Shown here: positions 48,156-60,811 of the stretch, one piece after another
Numbering within the stretch: position 1 is the first letter of the stretch
How the letters are laid out: every line of letters begins with the position of its first letter
DNA from: Limnohabitans sp. Rim8
Lineage (GTDB): Bacteria > Pseudomonadota > Gammaproteobacteria > Burkholderiales > Burkholderiaceae_C
Reading direction: 5' to 3'
Assembly (NCBI RefSeq): GCF_945901735.1
Contig: NZ_CAMDLM010000011.1
Location: forward strand, 40,414-104,413
DNA length: 64,000 bases
The notes under the pieces: generated by a model
The model's database searches: none
What the model was told of the DNA's origin: nothing
What the model saw: the letters and a program-made list of their open reading frames with translations, nothing else
Translations under genes and position numbers: made by a program

Positions 48156-48706
48156 CCGACCTGAACACCCCCGAAATCGCCGACACCGTGCGTTGGCTCG
48201 AACGCGCCGTGATTGGCCTGAACCTGTGCCCTTTTGCCAAAGCCCCGCACGTCAAGGGCCAGATCCATTGCGTGCTGAGCGAGGCCAAAGGCCTGGAAGG
48301 CTTGCGTGATGAGCTGATTGAGCAGTTGCAGGCGCTGGCCGCAACGCCCGCCGAAGAGCGCGAGACCGTGCTCTTGATCGTGCCGCAGATGCTGCAGGAT
48401 TTTCTGGAGTTCAACGACTTTCTGGACGAGGCCGACGCCGTGTTGCAAGAGCTCGATTTGGAGGGCGTGTTTCAGGTGGCGAGTTTTCACCCGCAGTTCC
48501 AGTTCGCTGACACCGAGCCGGACGACATCGGCAATTGCACCAACCGTTCGCCTTACCCCACGCTGCACCTGCTGCGCGAAGAAAGCATCGACCGGGCGGT
48601 GGAAGCTTTCCCCGAAGCCGAAATGATTTACGAGACCAACATCGAGACCCTGAAGAAGCTGGGGACTGAGGGCTGGAAAAAGCTGGATGTGGGGCCGCAC
48701 GACTGA
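48152..48706 (+). CDS. DUF1415 family protein
   Basis: A 184-residue cytoplasmic protein of unknown function, conserved in gamma- and betaproteobacteria. Family marks are WLERAVIGLNLCPFAKAPH near residue 14, FHPQFQFAD near 111 and NRSPYPTLHLLRE near 131. The conserved cysteine, aspartate and histidine in these motifs suggest an enzyme. The ATG overlaps the MFS stop (ATGA). A longer in-frame extension through the MFS gene is out of phase with real homology. Confidence 0.88.
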   Translation: MTDLNTPEIADTVRWLERAVIGLNLCPFAKAPHVKGQIHCVLSEAKGLEGLRDELIEQLQALAATPAEERETVLLIVPQMLQDFLEFNDFLDEADAVLQELDLEGVFQVASFHPQFQFADTEPDDIGNCTNRSPYPTLHLLREESIDRAVEAFPEAEMIYETNIETLKKLGTEGWKKLDVGPHD

Positions 48707-48814
48707 GTCGGTCATTCTGACGTCCTGAGTAGAGTCTCATTTGGCAGTGCGCCCCCAATGAAGCTATTGCCTTCATTGATGCGGACACCGGTTGCACGAC
48801 TTTTGAGGGAGACA

Positions 48815-48855
48815 AACCATGAATTTCTTCCAAGTTGTGGAAGAAATACATGGTT
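48815..48855 (+). promoter_or_regulatory. Strong inverted repeat upstream of the methyltransferase gene
   Basis: AACCATGAATTTCTTCC (48815-48831) and its inverted copy at 48839-48855 differ at one position and enclose a 7-nt loop. The stem contains an ATG at 48819 preceded by GAGGGAGAC, which would open a short out-of-frame reading frame running over the true start at 48905. It may be a leader, a translational control hairpin or an operator. I see nothing else in the 198-bp gap. Confidence 0.55.
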
Positions 48856-48904
48856 GCAACGGCATCAATCTGTCTCAATGTCAAAAAATAGGTTCAATGG
48901 ATAC

Positions 48905-49789
48905 ATGCCCAAACAGAAACTCACCATCGCCCCCAAACCTCTTGACCTCGACCTGCGCCCCGGCCAGTCGATGGAGCTGCTCAAAGAATTGCACATCCTG
49001 ACCCGCGACGGCAAGCTCAACCAGGACTCGCGCCGCAAGCTCAAGCAGGTTTATCACCTCTTCCAGTTCATCGACAAGCTGCTCAAAGAGTTGCCCGCCA
49101 GCGACACCGGTCCCACGCTGGCCGACCACGGGGCGGGTAAGTCGTATTTGGGCTTCATCATTTACGACCTGTTTTTCAAAGCCTTGGGCCAAGGCACGAT
49201 CTACGGCATCGAGACCCGCAGCGAATTGGTGGCGTCGTCCCAAGCACTGGCCCAGCGGCTGGGCTTTGAGCGCATGCAGTTCCTCAACCTGAGCGTGGCC
49301 GAGTCGGCGCACAGCGCCGAGCTGCCCGAGCAAATCGACGTGGTCACCGCGTTGCACGCCTGCGACACCGCCACCGACGACGCCATCGCCTTTGGCCTGC
49401 AAAAGAAAGCCCAATACATGGTGCTGGTGCCCTGCTGCCAAGCCGAGCTGGCCCGCGCCCTGAACCAGAGCAAGGCGTTGAACCTGCAGCGTTCGCCATT
49501 GGCCGAGCTGTGGCGGCACCCCTTGCACACCCGCGAAGTCGGCAGTCAGCTCACGAATGTGCTGCGCTGCCTGTATCTGGAGTCGCAAGGCTACACCGTC
49601 ACCGTGACCGAGCTGGTGGGCTGGGAGCACTCCATGAAGAACGAGCTGATTCTGGGCAAATACACCGGTCAAAAAAAGCGTGCAGCGGGCGAGCGGCTGC
49701 TGGCGCTTCTGCAGGAGTTTGGGGTGGAGGGGCTGATGGGTGGGCGGTATCCGATGGTGGCGGCTGCTGTTGTAAAAGCAAGCACCTGA
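48905..49789 (+). CDS. Class I SAM-dependent methyltransferase (Methyltransf_32 type)
   Basis: A 294-residue predicted methyltransferase. Motif I is LADHGAGKSYLGFIIYDLFF-like (DHGAGKSYLG near residue 80), followed by GIETRSELV, ALHACDTATDDAIAFGL and the LVPCCQAEL motif, the pattern of a family related to the TRM13/CCDC methyltransferases of PF13679. ATG 48905 is chosen because residues before MPKQKL are unlike the family; in-frame ATGs at 48878 and 48758 are possible. The substrate (RNA or small molecule) is unknown. Confidence 0.82.
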   Translation: MPKQKLTIAPKPLDLDLRPGQSMELLKELHILTRDGKLNQDSRRKLKQVYHLFQFIDKLLKELPASDTGPTLADHGAGKSYLGFIIYDLFFKALGQGTIYGIETRSELVASSQALAQRLGFERMQFLNLSVAESAHSAELPEQIDVVTALHACDTATDDAIAFGLQKKAQYMVLVPCCQAELARALNQSKALNLQRSPLAELWRHPLHTREVGSQLTNVLRCLYLESQGYTVTVTELVGWEHSMKNELILGKYTGQKKRAAGERLLALLQEFGVEGLMGGRYPMVAAAVVKAST

Positions 49790-49865
49790 TTCAGGCGTTT
49801 GATGATCCAGTCTGTATCGTTTTCCGATCCGCGTGGCGGGCGCCATGCGATCTCATAGGTTGGGT

Positions 49866-51410
49866 TCAATACAACACGGCCACTGGCACCCTGCCCACGG
49901 TGGGCAAGCCCGCTTGGGTCCATGCCGTGAAACCGCCTCGGTACCAAATGACTTGGGTGTAGCCCATCAGGCGCGCACGCATGGCCGCATTCACGGACAG
50001 CCAGCTTTCCGAGTTGCTGCAGTAAAAAACCACCGGTTGGTTCAGGTCTGGTGCAGCCGCCCGCAGCATCTGGCCAAAGCGCTCTGCGTAGGGCTGCTCC
50101 AACTTGTCATCTTCGAAAGCCAGGCCGCTTTTGATGAAACTGAGTGCGCCGGGAATCACAGGTCCAAAGTTCGCTACATCAATGACCACTGGTCGACCGG
50201 GTTGCTGCAGGGCTTGGACCAACGTGGCGGTATCCCAGCGTTGAATTCCCTCCAGCGCTTTAGGGGTCATGCCCGTGAGTGCATGGCCCCAACGCAATTT
50301 GGACGGCGTTCTTGCGCCGGGTTCTTCGCGTTCTGCCTGGGTGCGTTCGGGTGAAGGTGTTTGTAACTGACCCAAGAAGGCAGCGGCTTGGGTACTCGCC
50401 TCGTCGTAGAGCGGCAGCACCTCGTGCTCGTTGACAGACACCAGGCGGCAGAGTTTGGGGTTGTTTTTGGCGTGGTTGCAGTGGTAGAGCGCCCCGAGCA
50501 TGGCAAGTCCGGGGTCATCTGCGCCCCAGCGCACGCCATAACCCGTTTTGCCCCAGCCAATCGCCATGGCTTTGTTGTGGTTGGCGCTCAAATAGTTGTT
50601 GAAGGTGCGTTGTCCAATGGTCTTGCACAGCAACTGCCCTTTGCACAGTCCCTCAATCAGGGTATCGGAGCGGTCATGCAGATCGACCATGGGCGCCCCC
50701 AAGGACTTGCCAAAAAAGCCGAGCTGCACCTTCATGCTCTCAGGCAACTGCAGGGGTACGGTCTCGGTTTGGGTCACCACGCCCAGGCTGAAGGCGTCTT
50801 TGCCGGTATGTCGTTGGCACTGATCGAAAGGGGTTTGACCGGTGGGGCAGAACCAGGGCGTGCGGTCCTTTTCTTGTGTGCGTTGGAGTTCGCGAATCCT
50901 TAAAAATCCAGAAGCTTCCTTGATGTCGTACAAAGCCTGGTTGATGACCTGGGCATCAAATTTGTTGCCCATTTGCTGCTTGTACAAGGCGTACATTTGG
51001 GGCATGAGCGTGGGATTAACGCGTTTGGTGTCCCGGTCGTGTGCGCCGTGAATGCCGACCATGGTCACCCTTGGCAAGTTCCCCGTGCCAAAGGTTCGGG
51101 CTTGGCCGGCCATGAAAATCAGAGAGCATGCCGACATGCAGGCGCCCGAAGCCACGGTGGTGATCTTGGCGTCTTGCACCATGCGCGCCACCTGCATACC
51201 GGTCCAGAGGTCACCCCCGGGTCCGTTGACCAAAACCAGCCGCTCAATGCCGCCTTTGGCGAAGGCTTCCTTGAACTGCAAAAAATCATGATCGACGGTG
51301 GGGCCAGTGGCGTAAAGGTCATTGCCCACGCGCTCCAAGGTCATGGCATGAGCGTTGGCGGACAGCCAAAGCGACAGACAAAAAGCCAAAGCTTTGAAAA
51401 CAGGGTTCAT
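49866..51410 (-). CDS. Exported ClpP/crotonase-like and rhodanese-like fusion protein
   Basis: A 514-residue exported protein with a signal peptide (NPVFKALAFCLSLWLSANAHA). Residues about 30-200 look like the periplasmic ClpP/crotonase-fold group: LVNGPGGDLWTG, then ASGACMSACSLIFMAGQA with S93 at the nucleophile position between C91 and C95, and MVGIHGAHD with H121. A middle region (about 200-370) has no recognised fold. Residues about 385-510 are rhodanese-like, with VVFYCSNSESWLSVNAAMRA (C464) and WYRGGFTAW; this resembles the rhodanese-like CXXCW protein of PQQ-dependent systems, but the second cysteine is absent. ATG 51410 follows AAGG. No function is known to me. Confidence 0.75.
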   Translation of the reverse strand: MNPVFKALAFCLSLWLSANAHAMTLERVGNDLYATGPTVDHDFLQFKEAFAKGGIERLVLVNGPGGDLWTGMQVARMVQDAKITTVASGACMSACSLIFMAGQARTFGTGNLPRVTMVGIHGAHDRDTKRVNPTLMPQMYALYKQQMGNKFDAQVINQALYDIKEASGFLRIRELQRTQEKDRTPWFCPTGQTPFDQCQRHTGKDAFSLGVVTQTETVPLQLPESMKVQLGFFGKSLGAPMVDLHDRSDTLIEGLCKGQLLCKTIGQRTFNNYLSANHNKAMAIGWGKTGYGVRWGADDPGLAMLGALYHCNHAKNNPKLCRLVSVNEHEVLPLYDEASTQAAAFLGQLQTPSPERTQAEREEPGARTPSKLRWGHALTGMTPKALEGIQRWDTATLVQALQQPGRPVVIDVANFGPVIPGALSFIKSGLAFEDDKLEQPYAERFGQMLRAAAPDLNQPVVFYCSNSESWLSVNAAMRARLMGYTQVIWYRGGFTAWTQAGLPTVGRVPVAVLY

Positions 51411-51422
51411 GATGACCTTGGG

Positions 51423-51460
51423 CAAAAATACAAAAATACAAAAATATATCTCTATTTTTG
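51423..51460. repeat. Three tandem octamers with an inverted fourth copy
   Basis: CAAAAATA is repeated three times without a gap (51423-51446) and its exact complement TATTTTTG stands at 51453-51460. It lies 13 bp before the start of the fusion-protein gene, where promoter or operator elements are expected. Iteron-like spacing of 8 bp does not match a helical turn, so slippage is also possible. Confidence 0.6.
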
Positions 51461-51503
51461 CATCGATGAGAAGTACTTTTGATGATTGATTTAATTGGGG
51501 TCA

Positions 51504-51528
51504 TTAATTGGGGTCAGATCCCAATTAA
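51504..51528 (+). repeat. Left REP of the RAYT element
   Basis: A 25-bp near-palindrome, TTAATTGGG-GTCAGAT-CCCAATTAA, with 9-bp arms. It is followed 29 bp later by the transposase ATG and is an exact inverted copy of the right REP. Confidence 0.85.
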
Positions 51529-51557
51529 ACTGGCGCTCTCACTTTCGGAGTTCTCTC

Positions 51558-52253
51558 ATGGCCCGTCAGCCCCGCCTGACCGTTGCAGGCTATCCCCACC
51601 ACGTCATCCAGCGTGGTAACGACCGACAGGCCATCGTGCGCGACGATGCAGACCGTGAGCGCTTGCTGGCCCTGTGGCAAGAGCATGCGCAAAATTTCAA
51701 GGTGGCCATCCATGCTTACGTGATCATGGACAACCACTTTCATTTGCTGCTCACGCCTGAAACAGACGATGGCCTGCCGCAGATGATGCAGGCGGTAGGC
51801 CGGGCCTATGTGCGTTACTTCAATTTGCGGCACCAGCGCACCGGCACTTTGTGGGAAGGCCGTTACCGCAGCAACCTCATTGAGAGTGAGCGTTATCTGT
51901 TGGCGTGCATGGTTTACATCGACCTGAACCCGGTGCGGGCGGGCATGGTTGGGCAGGCTGCCGACTTCAAATGGTCCAGCCACAGGCACTGTATTGGGCA
52001 GTTGAGCGACAAATGGGTGACGCCGCATGCGCTGTTTTGGGGCTTGGGCAACACGCCCTTTGCGCGAGAAGCGGCCTATGCCGGTTTGGTGCAAGGCGGT
52101 TTGGCGCAGTCACAAAAGGAGCAGTTGACGCAAAGCGCCCTGTCGGGTTGGGCCCTGGGTTCGGTTGATTTTGTGGGGCAATTGCAGCAATCCACAGCGC
52201 GCCGACTGATGCCAGGCAAGGCCGGGCGGCCATTCAAGAAGATGGCTGATTGA
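51558..52253 (+). CDS. REP-associated tyrosine transposase (RAYT, Y1_Tnp family)
   Basis: A 231-residue HUH-type single-strand transposase related to IS200/IS605 TnpA. The metal-binding HUH motif is H60-F-H62 (IMDNHFHLLL), and the nucleophile tyrosine is expected at Y113 or Y120 (ERYLLACMVYIDLNPVRAGM). The N-terminus RQPRLTVAGYPHHVIQRGND and LWEGRYRSNLI are family marks, and the motifs look intact. The ATG at 51558 has CGGAG upstream. It probably nicks and moves the REP palindromes flanking it. Confidence 0.93.
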   Translation: MARQPRLTVAGYPHHVIQRGNDRQAIVRDDADRERLLALWQEHAQNFKVAIHAYVIMDNHFHLLLTPETDDGLPQMMQAVGRAYVRYFNLRHQRTGTLWEGRYRSNLIESERYLLACMVYIDLNPVRAGMVGQAADFKWSSHRHCIGQLSDKWVTPHALFWGLGNTPFAREAAYAGLVQGGLAQSQKEQLTQSALSGWALGSVDFVGQLQQSTARRLMPGKAGRPFKKMAD

Positions 52254-52293
52254 ATCTGTCCCCAATTAATTCAAAGTCAAGCCAAAATCTAAA

Positions 52294-52318
52294 TTAATTG
52301 GGATCTGACCCCAATTAA
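52294..52318 (-). repeat. Right REP of the RAYT element
   Basis: Exact reverse complement of the left REP at 51504-51528. It ends 67 bp before the gltB start and so lies in the gltB promoter region. Confidence 0.85.
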
Positions 52319-52324
52319 AAAGTT

Positions 52325-52340
52325 TGGCATGGATGCTGCT
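52325..52340 (+). promoter_or_regulatory. Candidate sigma-54 (-24/-12) promoter of gltBD
   Basis: TGGCATGGATGCTGCT keeps the GG and GC dinucleotides at the right distance for a -24/-12 element (consensus TGGCACG-N4-TTGCT) with two departures. It is 46 bp before the gltB ATG. Nitrogen-linked control of glutamate synthase would make sense, but one such match is easily found by chance. Confidence 0.35.
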
Positions 52341-52385
52341 CTGCACTACACTCTTCGGTCTGCGTGAAAACCCTTAGGAGCGCCC

Positions 52386-57110
<4,725 letters not shown>

Positions 57111-57140
57111 GCCGAACGTCAAGATTGAAGGAAAATCATC

Positions 57141-58622
57141 ATGGGAAAAATCACCGGTTTCATGGAATTTGAGCGCATCGAAGAGGGCTACAAACCCGTC
57201 TCCGAGCGCTTGAAAAACTACGGCGAATTCGTGATCGGTCTGACCGAAGCGCAGTCGAAAACACAAGCGGCGCGTTGCATGGACTGCGGCACACCGTTTT
57301 GCAACAGCGGCTGCCCGGTCAACAACATCATTCCCGACTTCAACAACCTGGTGTTTGAAGGCGACTGGAAAAACGCGATCGAGGTGCTGCACAGCACCAA
57401 CAACTTCCCCGAGTTCACCGGCCGCATTTGCCCCGCCCCCTGCGAGGCGGCGTGCGTGGTCAACTTCAATGACGACGCCGTGGGCATCAAGTCCATCGAG
57501 CACGCCATCATCGACCGCGCCTGGGCCGAAGGCTGGGTCACGCCCCGTCCCGCCAAAATCAAGACTGGCAAAACCGTGGCCGTGATCGGCGCTGGTCCTG
57601 CAGGCCTGGCCGCTGCGCAGCAGCTGGCGCGTGCGGGCCACGAGGTGACCTTGTTCGAGAAGAACGACCGAGTGGGCGGTTTGTTGCGCTACGGCATTCC
57701 CGACTTCAAGATGGAAAAGACGCACATCGACCGCCGCGTTCAACAGCTCGAAGCCGAAGGCGTGAAAATCCGCACCAGCGTGCTGGTCGGTGAGTGGCCC
57801 AAGGATTCCAAGATCACCAACTGGGCCAAGGAAACCATCAGCGCCGAACAGCTCCAGAAAGACTTTGATGCGGTGCTGCTGACCGGTGGCTCTGAGCAGT
57901 CGCGCGACTTGCCCGTCCCTGGCCGCGATCTGGATGGCATCCATTTTGCGATGGAATTCTTGCCCCAGCAAAACAAGGTGAATGCGGGCGACAAGGTCAA
58001 GGGCCAGTTGCGTGCCGATGGCAAAAACGTCATCGTGATTGGCGGCGGTGACACCGGCAGCGATTGCGTGGGCACCAGCACACGCCACGGCGCCGTGAGC
58101 GTGACCCAGTTCGAGGTGATGCCTGAGCCGCCCGAAAAAGAAAACAAGGCCATGGTTTGGCCCTATTGGCCCATGAAGCTGCGCACCAGCTCAAGCCACG
58201 ACGAGAGCGCCGAAAAAGGACTGCTGCAGCGAGAATTTGCCATCTCCACCAAGTCGTTCATTGGCGAAAAAGGCAAGCTCACGGGCTTGAAGACGGTTCA
58301 CGTCGAATTCAAGGATGGCAAGATGGTCGAGGTGCCTGGCACCGAGAAAGAATACAAAGCCGACATGGTTTTGCTGGCCATGGGTTTCACCAACCCGGTT
58401 GCCACCGTGCTTGACGCCTTTGGCGTTGACAAAGACGCCCGTGGCAACGCCAAGGCGAACACCAACTTCACAGGGGGCTACGCCACCAACGTGCCCAAGG
58501 TCTTTGCTGCAGGCGACATGCGCCGTGGTCAGTCGTTGGTGGTCTGGGCCATCCGTGAAGGACGTCAAGCGGCACGATCGGTGGACGAGTTCCTGATGGG
58601 CCAGAGCGACCTGCCGCGTTAA
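57141..58622 (+). CDS. gltD: Glutamate synthase small subunit
   Basis: The 493-residue electron-input subunit of glutamate synthase. N-terminal cysteine motifs for two 4Fe-4S clusters are present ([17 protein letters not shown] and [10 protein letters not shown]), then the FAD site [19 protein letters not shown] near residue 150 and the NADPH site [13 protein letters not shown] near 297. It follows gltB in an operon with GAAGGAAAA before the ATG. It reduces the FMN of GltB using NADPH. Confidence 0.98.
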   Translation: MGKITGFMEFERIEEGYKPVSERLKNYGEFVIGLTEAQSKTQAARCMDCGTPFCNSGCPVNNIIPDFNNLVFEGDWKNAIEVLHSTNNFPEFTGRICPAPCEAACVVNFNDDAVGIKSIEHAIIDRAWAEGWVTPRPAKIKTGKTVAVIGAGPAGLAAAQQLARAGHEVTLFEKNDRVGGLLRYGIPDFKMEKTHIDRRVQQLEAEGVKIRTSVLVGEWPKDSKITNWAKETISAEQLQKDFDAVLLTGGSEQSRDLPVPGRDLDGIHFAMEFLPQQNKVNAGDKVKGQLRADGKNVIVIGGGDTGSDCVGTSTRHGAVSVTQFEVMPEPPEKENKAMVWPYWPMKLRTSSSHDESAEKGLLQREFAISTKSFIGEKGKLTGLKTVHVEFKDGKMVEVPGTEKEYKADMVLLAMGFTNPVATVLDAFGVDKDARGNAKANTNFTGGYATNVPKVFAAGDMRRGQSLVVWAIREGRQAARSVDEFLMGQSDLPR

Positions 58623-58624
58623 GT

Positions 58625-58659
58625 ACATTCGTTCTAGGTAAAATCCCTCGAATGTTTTT
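58625..58659 (+). terminator. Possible weak terminator after gltD
   Basis: ACATTCG (58625-58631) pairs with CGAATGT (58649-58655) around a 17-nt loop, followed directly by TTTT. It starts 3 bp after the gltD stop. The stem is short and A/T-rich, so efficiency is doubtful. Confidence 0.4.
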
Positions 58660-58693
58660 GGTATGCAAAAGTCCGCCCAGAGCTGCCAAAACC

Positions 58694-58719
58694 ACAAGAG
58701 CCGCACTTCCGACTCTTGT
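58694..58719 (+). promoter_or_regulatory. Hairpin abutting the mlaF start codon
   Basis: ACAAGAG (58694-58700) pairs exactly with CTCTTGT (58713-58719), loop 12 nt, ending 5 bp before the mlaF ATG. No Shine-Dalgarno sequence is visible between it and the ATG. The stem may hold back translation of the Mla operon or be a fold of the leader RNA. Confidence 0.45.
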
Positions 58720-58724
58720 TTTAC

Positions 58725-59543
58725 ATGAACACCCCATCCACACCACCGCCACTTGTTGAATTGCGCGACCTGACTTTCGGGTACGGCGACCGTGTCATTT
58801 TGAAGAACCTCAGCTTCAACGTGCCGCGTGGCCAAGTCACGGCCCTGATGGGCGTGTCTGGGGGCGGCAAGACCACGGTCTTGCGCTTGATCGGCGGGCA
58901 GATCCGTGCCAGCGCGGGTCAATTGTTGTTTGATGGCCATGACATCACGCCGATGCGACAAGCCGAGCTTTATGAGGCCCGGCGTCGCATGGGTATGCTG
59001 TTTCAGTTTGGGGCCTTGTTCACCGACATGAGCGTGTTCGACAACGTGGCTTTTCCTTTGCGCGAACACACCCGTTTGTCGGAAGACCTGATCCGCGACA
59101 TCGTGCTAATGAAGCTCGATGCGGTGGGCTTGCGCGGAGCGCGGGACCTCAAACCCTCTGAAATTTCTGGCGGCATGAGCCGCCGAGTGGCTCTGGCCCG
59201 CGCCATCGCACTCGACCCGGACTTGATCATGTACGACGAGCCCTTTGCCGGCCTCGACCCGATCTCGCTGGGCACAGCGGCCCGATTGATTCGTCGCCTG
59301 AACGACAGCTTGGGCATCACCAGCGTGGTGGTGTCCCACGACGTGACCGAGACCTTCGAGATCGCCGACCATGTGGTGATTCTGGCGCATGGCGGAGTGG
59401 CCGCGCAGGGCACGCCTGCCGAGCTGCGGGCCAGCACCGACCCGTTGATTTACCAGTTTGTACATGCATTGAGCGATGGGCCGGTGCCTTTCCATTACCC
59501 GGCCCCTTCGGCCGCACAAGACTACGACGGGAGGTCGGCATGA
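58725..59543 (+). CDS. mlaF: Mla phospholipid transporter ATPase
   Basis: The 272-residue cytoplasmic ATPase of the MlaFEDB complex, which moves phospholipids between the inner membrane and the periplasmic carrier MlaC to keep outer-membrane lipid asymmetry. Walker A is GVSGGGKTT (about 45-53), the signature is ISGGMSRRVALARAIA, and Walker B is LIMYDEPFAGLDP. It is the first gene of the set F-E-D-A-C-B and overlaps mlaE by 4 bp. The start has no clear ribosome site, and a hairpin ends just before it. Confidence 0.95.
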   Translation: MNTPSTPPPLVELRDLTFGYGDRVILKNLSFNVPRGQVTALMGVSGGGKTTVLRLIGGQIRASAGQLLFDGHDITPMRQAELYEARRRMGMLFQFGALFTDMSVFDNVAFPLREHTRLSEDLIRDIVLMKLDAVGLRGARDLKPSEISGGMSRRVALARAIALDPDLIMYDEPFAGLDPISLGTAARLIRRLNDSLGITSVVVSHDVTETFEIADHVVILAHGGVAAQGTPAELRASTDPLIYQFVHALSDGPVPFHYPAPSAAQDYDGRSA

Positions 59544-60322
59544 TCTCCAACATGCTGGGCGCTTTGGGTGCATCCACCCGCCAAATGCTGGCCGATTGGG
59601 GTTTTGCCGCGCGCCTGTTTTTCAAGTTGATGGGCATGTCGGGCGCAGCGCTCAAGCGCTTTGGCCTGGTGCGCGACCAGGTGCATTTTTTGGGCAATTA
59701 CTCGCTGGCCATCATCACCGTGTCGGGCCTGTTTGTGGGTTTTGTGCTGGGTTTGCAGGGTTATTACACTTTGCAACGCTATGGCTCGGCCGAGGCGCTG
59801 GGCTTGCTGGTGGCGCTGAGCTTGGTGCGCGAGTTGGGCCCCGTGGTGGCCGCCTTGTTGTTTGCGGGTCGTGCCGGTGCCTCGCTCACGGCCGAGATCG
59901 GCCTCATGCGGGCCGGTGAGCAACTCACCGCGCTGGAAATGATGGCGGTGGACCCGGTTCAAAGAATTTTAGCCCCCCGCTTTTGGGGTGGCATCATCGC
60001 CTTGCCCTTGTTGGCGGCGGTGTTCAGTGCAGTGGGCATTTTGGGCGGCTACGTGGTGGGCGTCTTGCTCATCGGTGTCGACTCGGGTGCTTTTTGGAGC
60101 CAGATGCAAGGCGGTGTCGATGTCTTCAAGGACGTGGGCAACGGCATCGTCAAGAGTGTCGTGTTTGGCTTGGCCGTGACCTTCATTGCCTTGTTGCAAG
60201 GCTATGTGGCCAAGCCCACCCCCGAAGGTGTGGCCAGTGCCACCACACGCAGTGTGGTGGTTTCTTCTTTGTCGGTGTTGGGACTGGATTTCATCTTGAC
60301 CGCGATGATGTTCAGCATTTAG
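59540..60322 (+). CDS. mlaE: Mla phospholipid transporter permease
   Basis: A 260-residue inner-membrane MlaE/YrbE permease with about five membrane segments. Family marks are SLVRELGPVVAALLFAGRAGASLTAEIGLM (in part) and EQLTALEMMAVDP near residue 125. The start overlaps the mlaF stop (ATGA). The gene is followed 9 bp later by mlaD. Confidence 0.96.
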   Translation: MISNMLGALGASTRQMLADWGFAARLFFKLMGMSGAALKRFGLVRDQVHFLGNYSLAIITVSGLFVGFVLGLQGYYTLQRYGSAEALGLLVALSLVRELGPVVAALLFAGRAGASLTAEIGLMRAGEQLTALEMMAVDPVQRILAPRFWGGIIALPLLAAVFSAVGILGGYVVGVLLIGVDSGAFWSQMQGGVDVFKDVGNGIVKSVVFGLAVTFIALLQGYVAKPTPEGVASATTRSVVVSSLSVLGLDFILTAMMFSI

Positions 60323-60331
60323 GAGGACGGC

Positions 60332-60811
60332 ATGCAACGTTCAAAAAATGATATTTGGGTCGGTTTGTTTGTCTTGTTGGGCGCAGTGGCCGTGCTGTTT
60401 CTGGCGCTCAAGGCGGCCAACTTGCTCACCTGGAGTTTCAGCCAGGATTACGAGGTCACGGCCAAGTTCGACAACATTGGCGGGCTCAAGCCCGGCGCTG
60501 CGGTCAAGAGCGCCGGGGTGGTGGTTGGGCGCGTCAAGAAAATCGAATTCGACGGCGAGTCCTTCCAGGCCAAGGTCACGTTGGGCATGCAGACCCAGCA
60601 CACCTTTCCTCAAGACAGCTCCCTCAAAATCCTCACCAGCGGTTTGCTGGGTGAGCAATACCTCGATGTCGCCCCTGGGGCTGACGAGAAAAATCTGGCT
60701 GCCGGAGACCGCATTGGCTCCACCCAATCGGCCGTCATCCTGGAAAACCTGATCAGCCAGTTCCTGTTCAGCCAGGCCGAGAAATCCACTCCCGAAAGTC
60801 AAAAACCATGA
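60332..60811 (+). CDS. mlaD: Mla MCE-domain protein
   Basis: A 159-residue protein with one N-terminal membrane helix (about 8-28) and a periplasmic MCE domain (about 38-118, VTAKFDNIGGLKPGAAVKSAGV), the ring-forming hexamer that contacts MlaC. A perfect AGGAGG precedes the ATG. The length is slightly shorter than in E. coli, mainly at the C-terminal tail. Its stop overlaps the mlaA start. Confidence 0.95.
   Translation: MQRSKNDIWVGLFVLLGAVAVLFLALKAANLLTWSFSQDYEVTAKFDNIGGLKPGAAVKSAGVVVGRVKKIEFDGESFQAKVTLGMQTQHTFPQDSSLKILTSGLLGEQYLDVAPGADEKNLAAGDRIGSTQSAVILENLISQFLFSQAEKSTPESQKP

Larger units (their letters stand above)
51491..52318 (+). mobile_element. RAYT element with inverted REP flanks
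   Basis: A transposase gene of the REP-associated type is bracketed by REP sequences in mirror order. Left: TTAATTGGGGTCA (51491-51503) then a 25-bp palindromic REP (51504-51528). Right: TGTCCCCAATTAATT (52257-52271) and the exact complement of the left REP (52294-52318). The element sits between the fusion-protein gene and gltB. RAYTs are usually single-copy and domesticated, acting on REPs elsewhere in the genome. Confidence 0.85.

Noticed and set aside
47111..48706. A 531-codon frame that would extend the DUF1415 protein through the MFS gene
   Set aside because: The upstream part is the out-of-phase shadow of the MFS transporter; DUF1415 homology starts at ATG 48152, which overlaps the MFS stop in the usual 4-bp way.
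48819..49001. A 60-codon open frame starting in the hairpin before the methyltransferase as a separate gene
   Set aside because: It overlaps the methyltransferase start in another frame and its product has no recognisable features; kept only as a possible leader in the findings.
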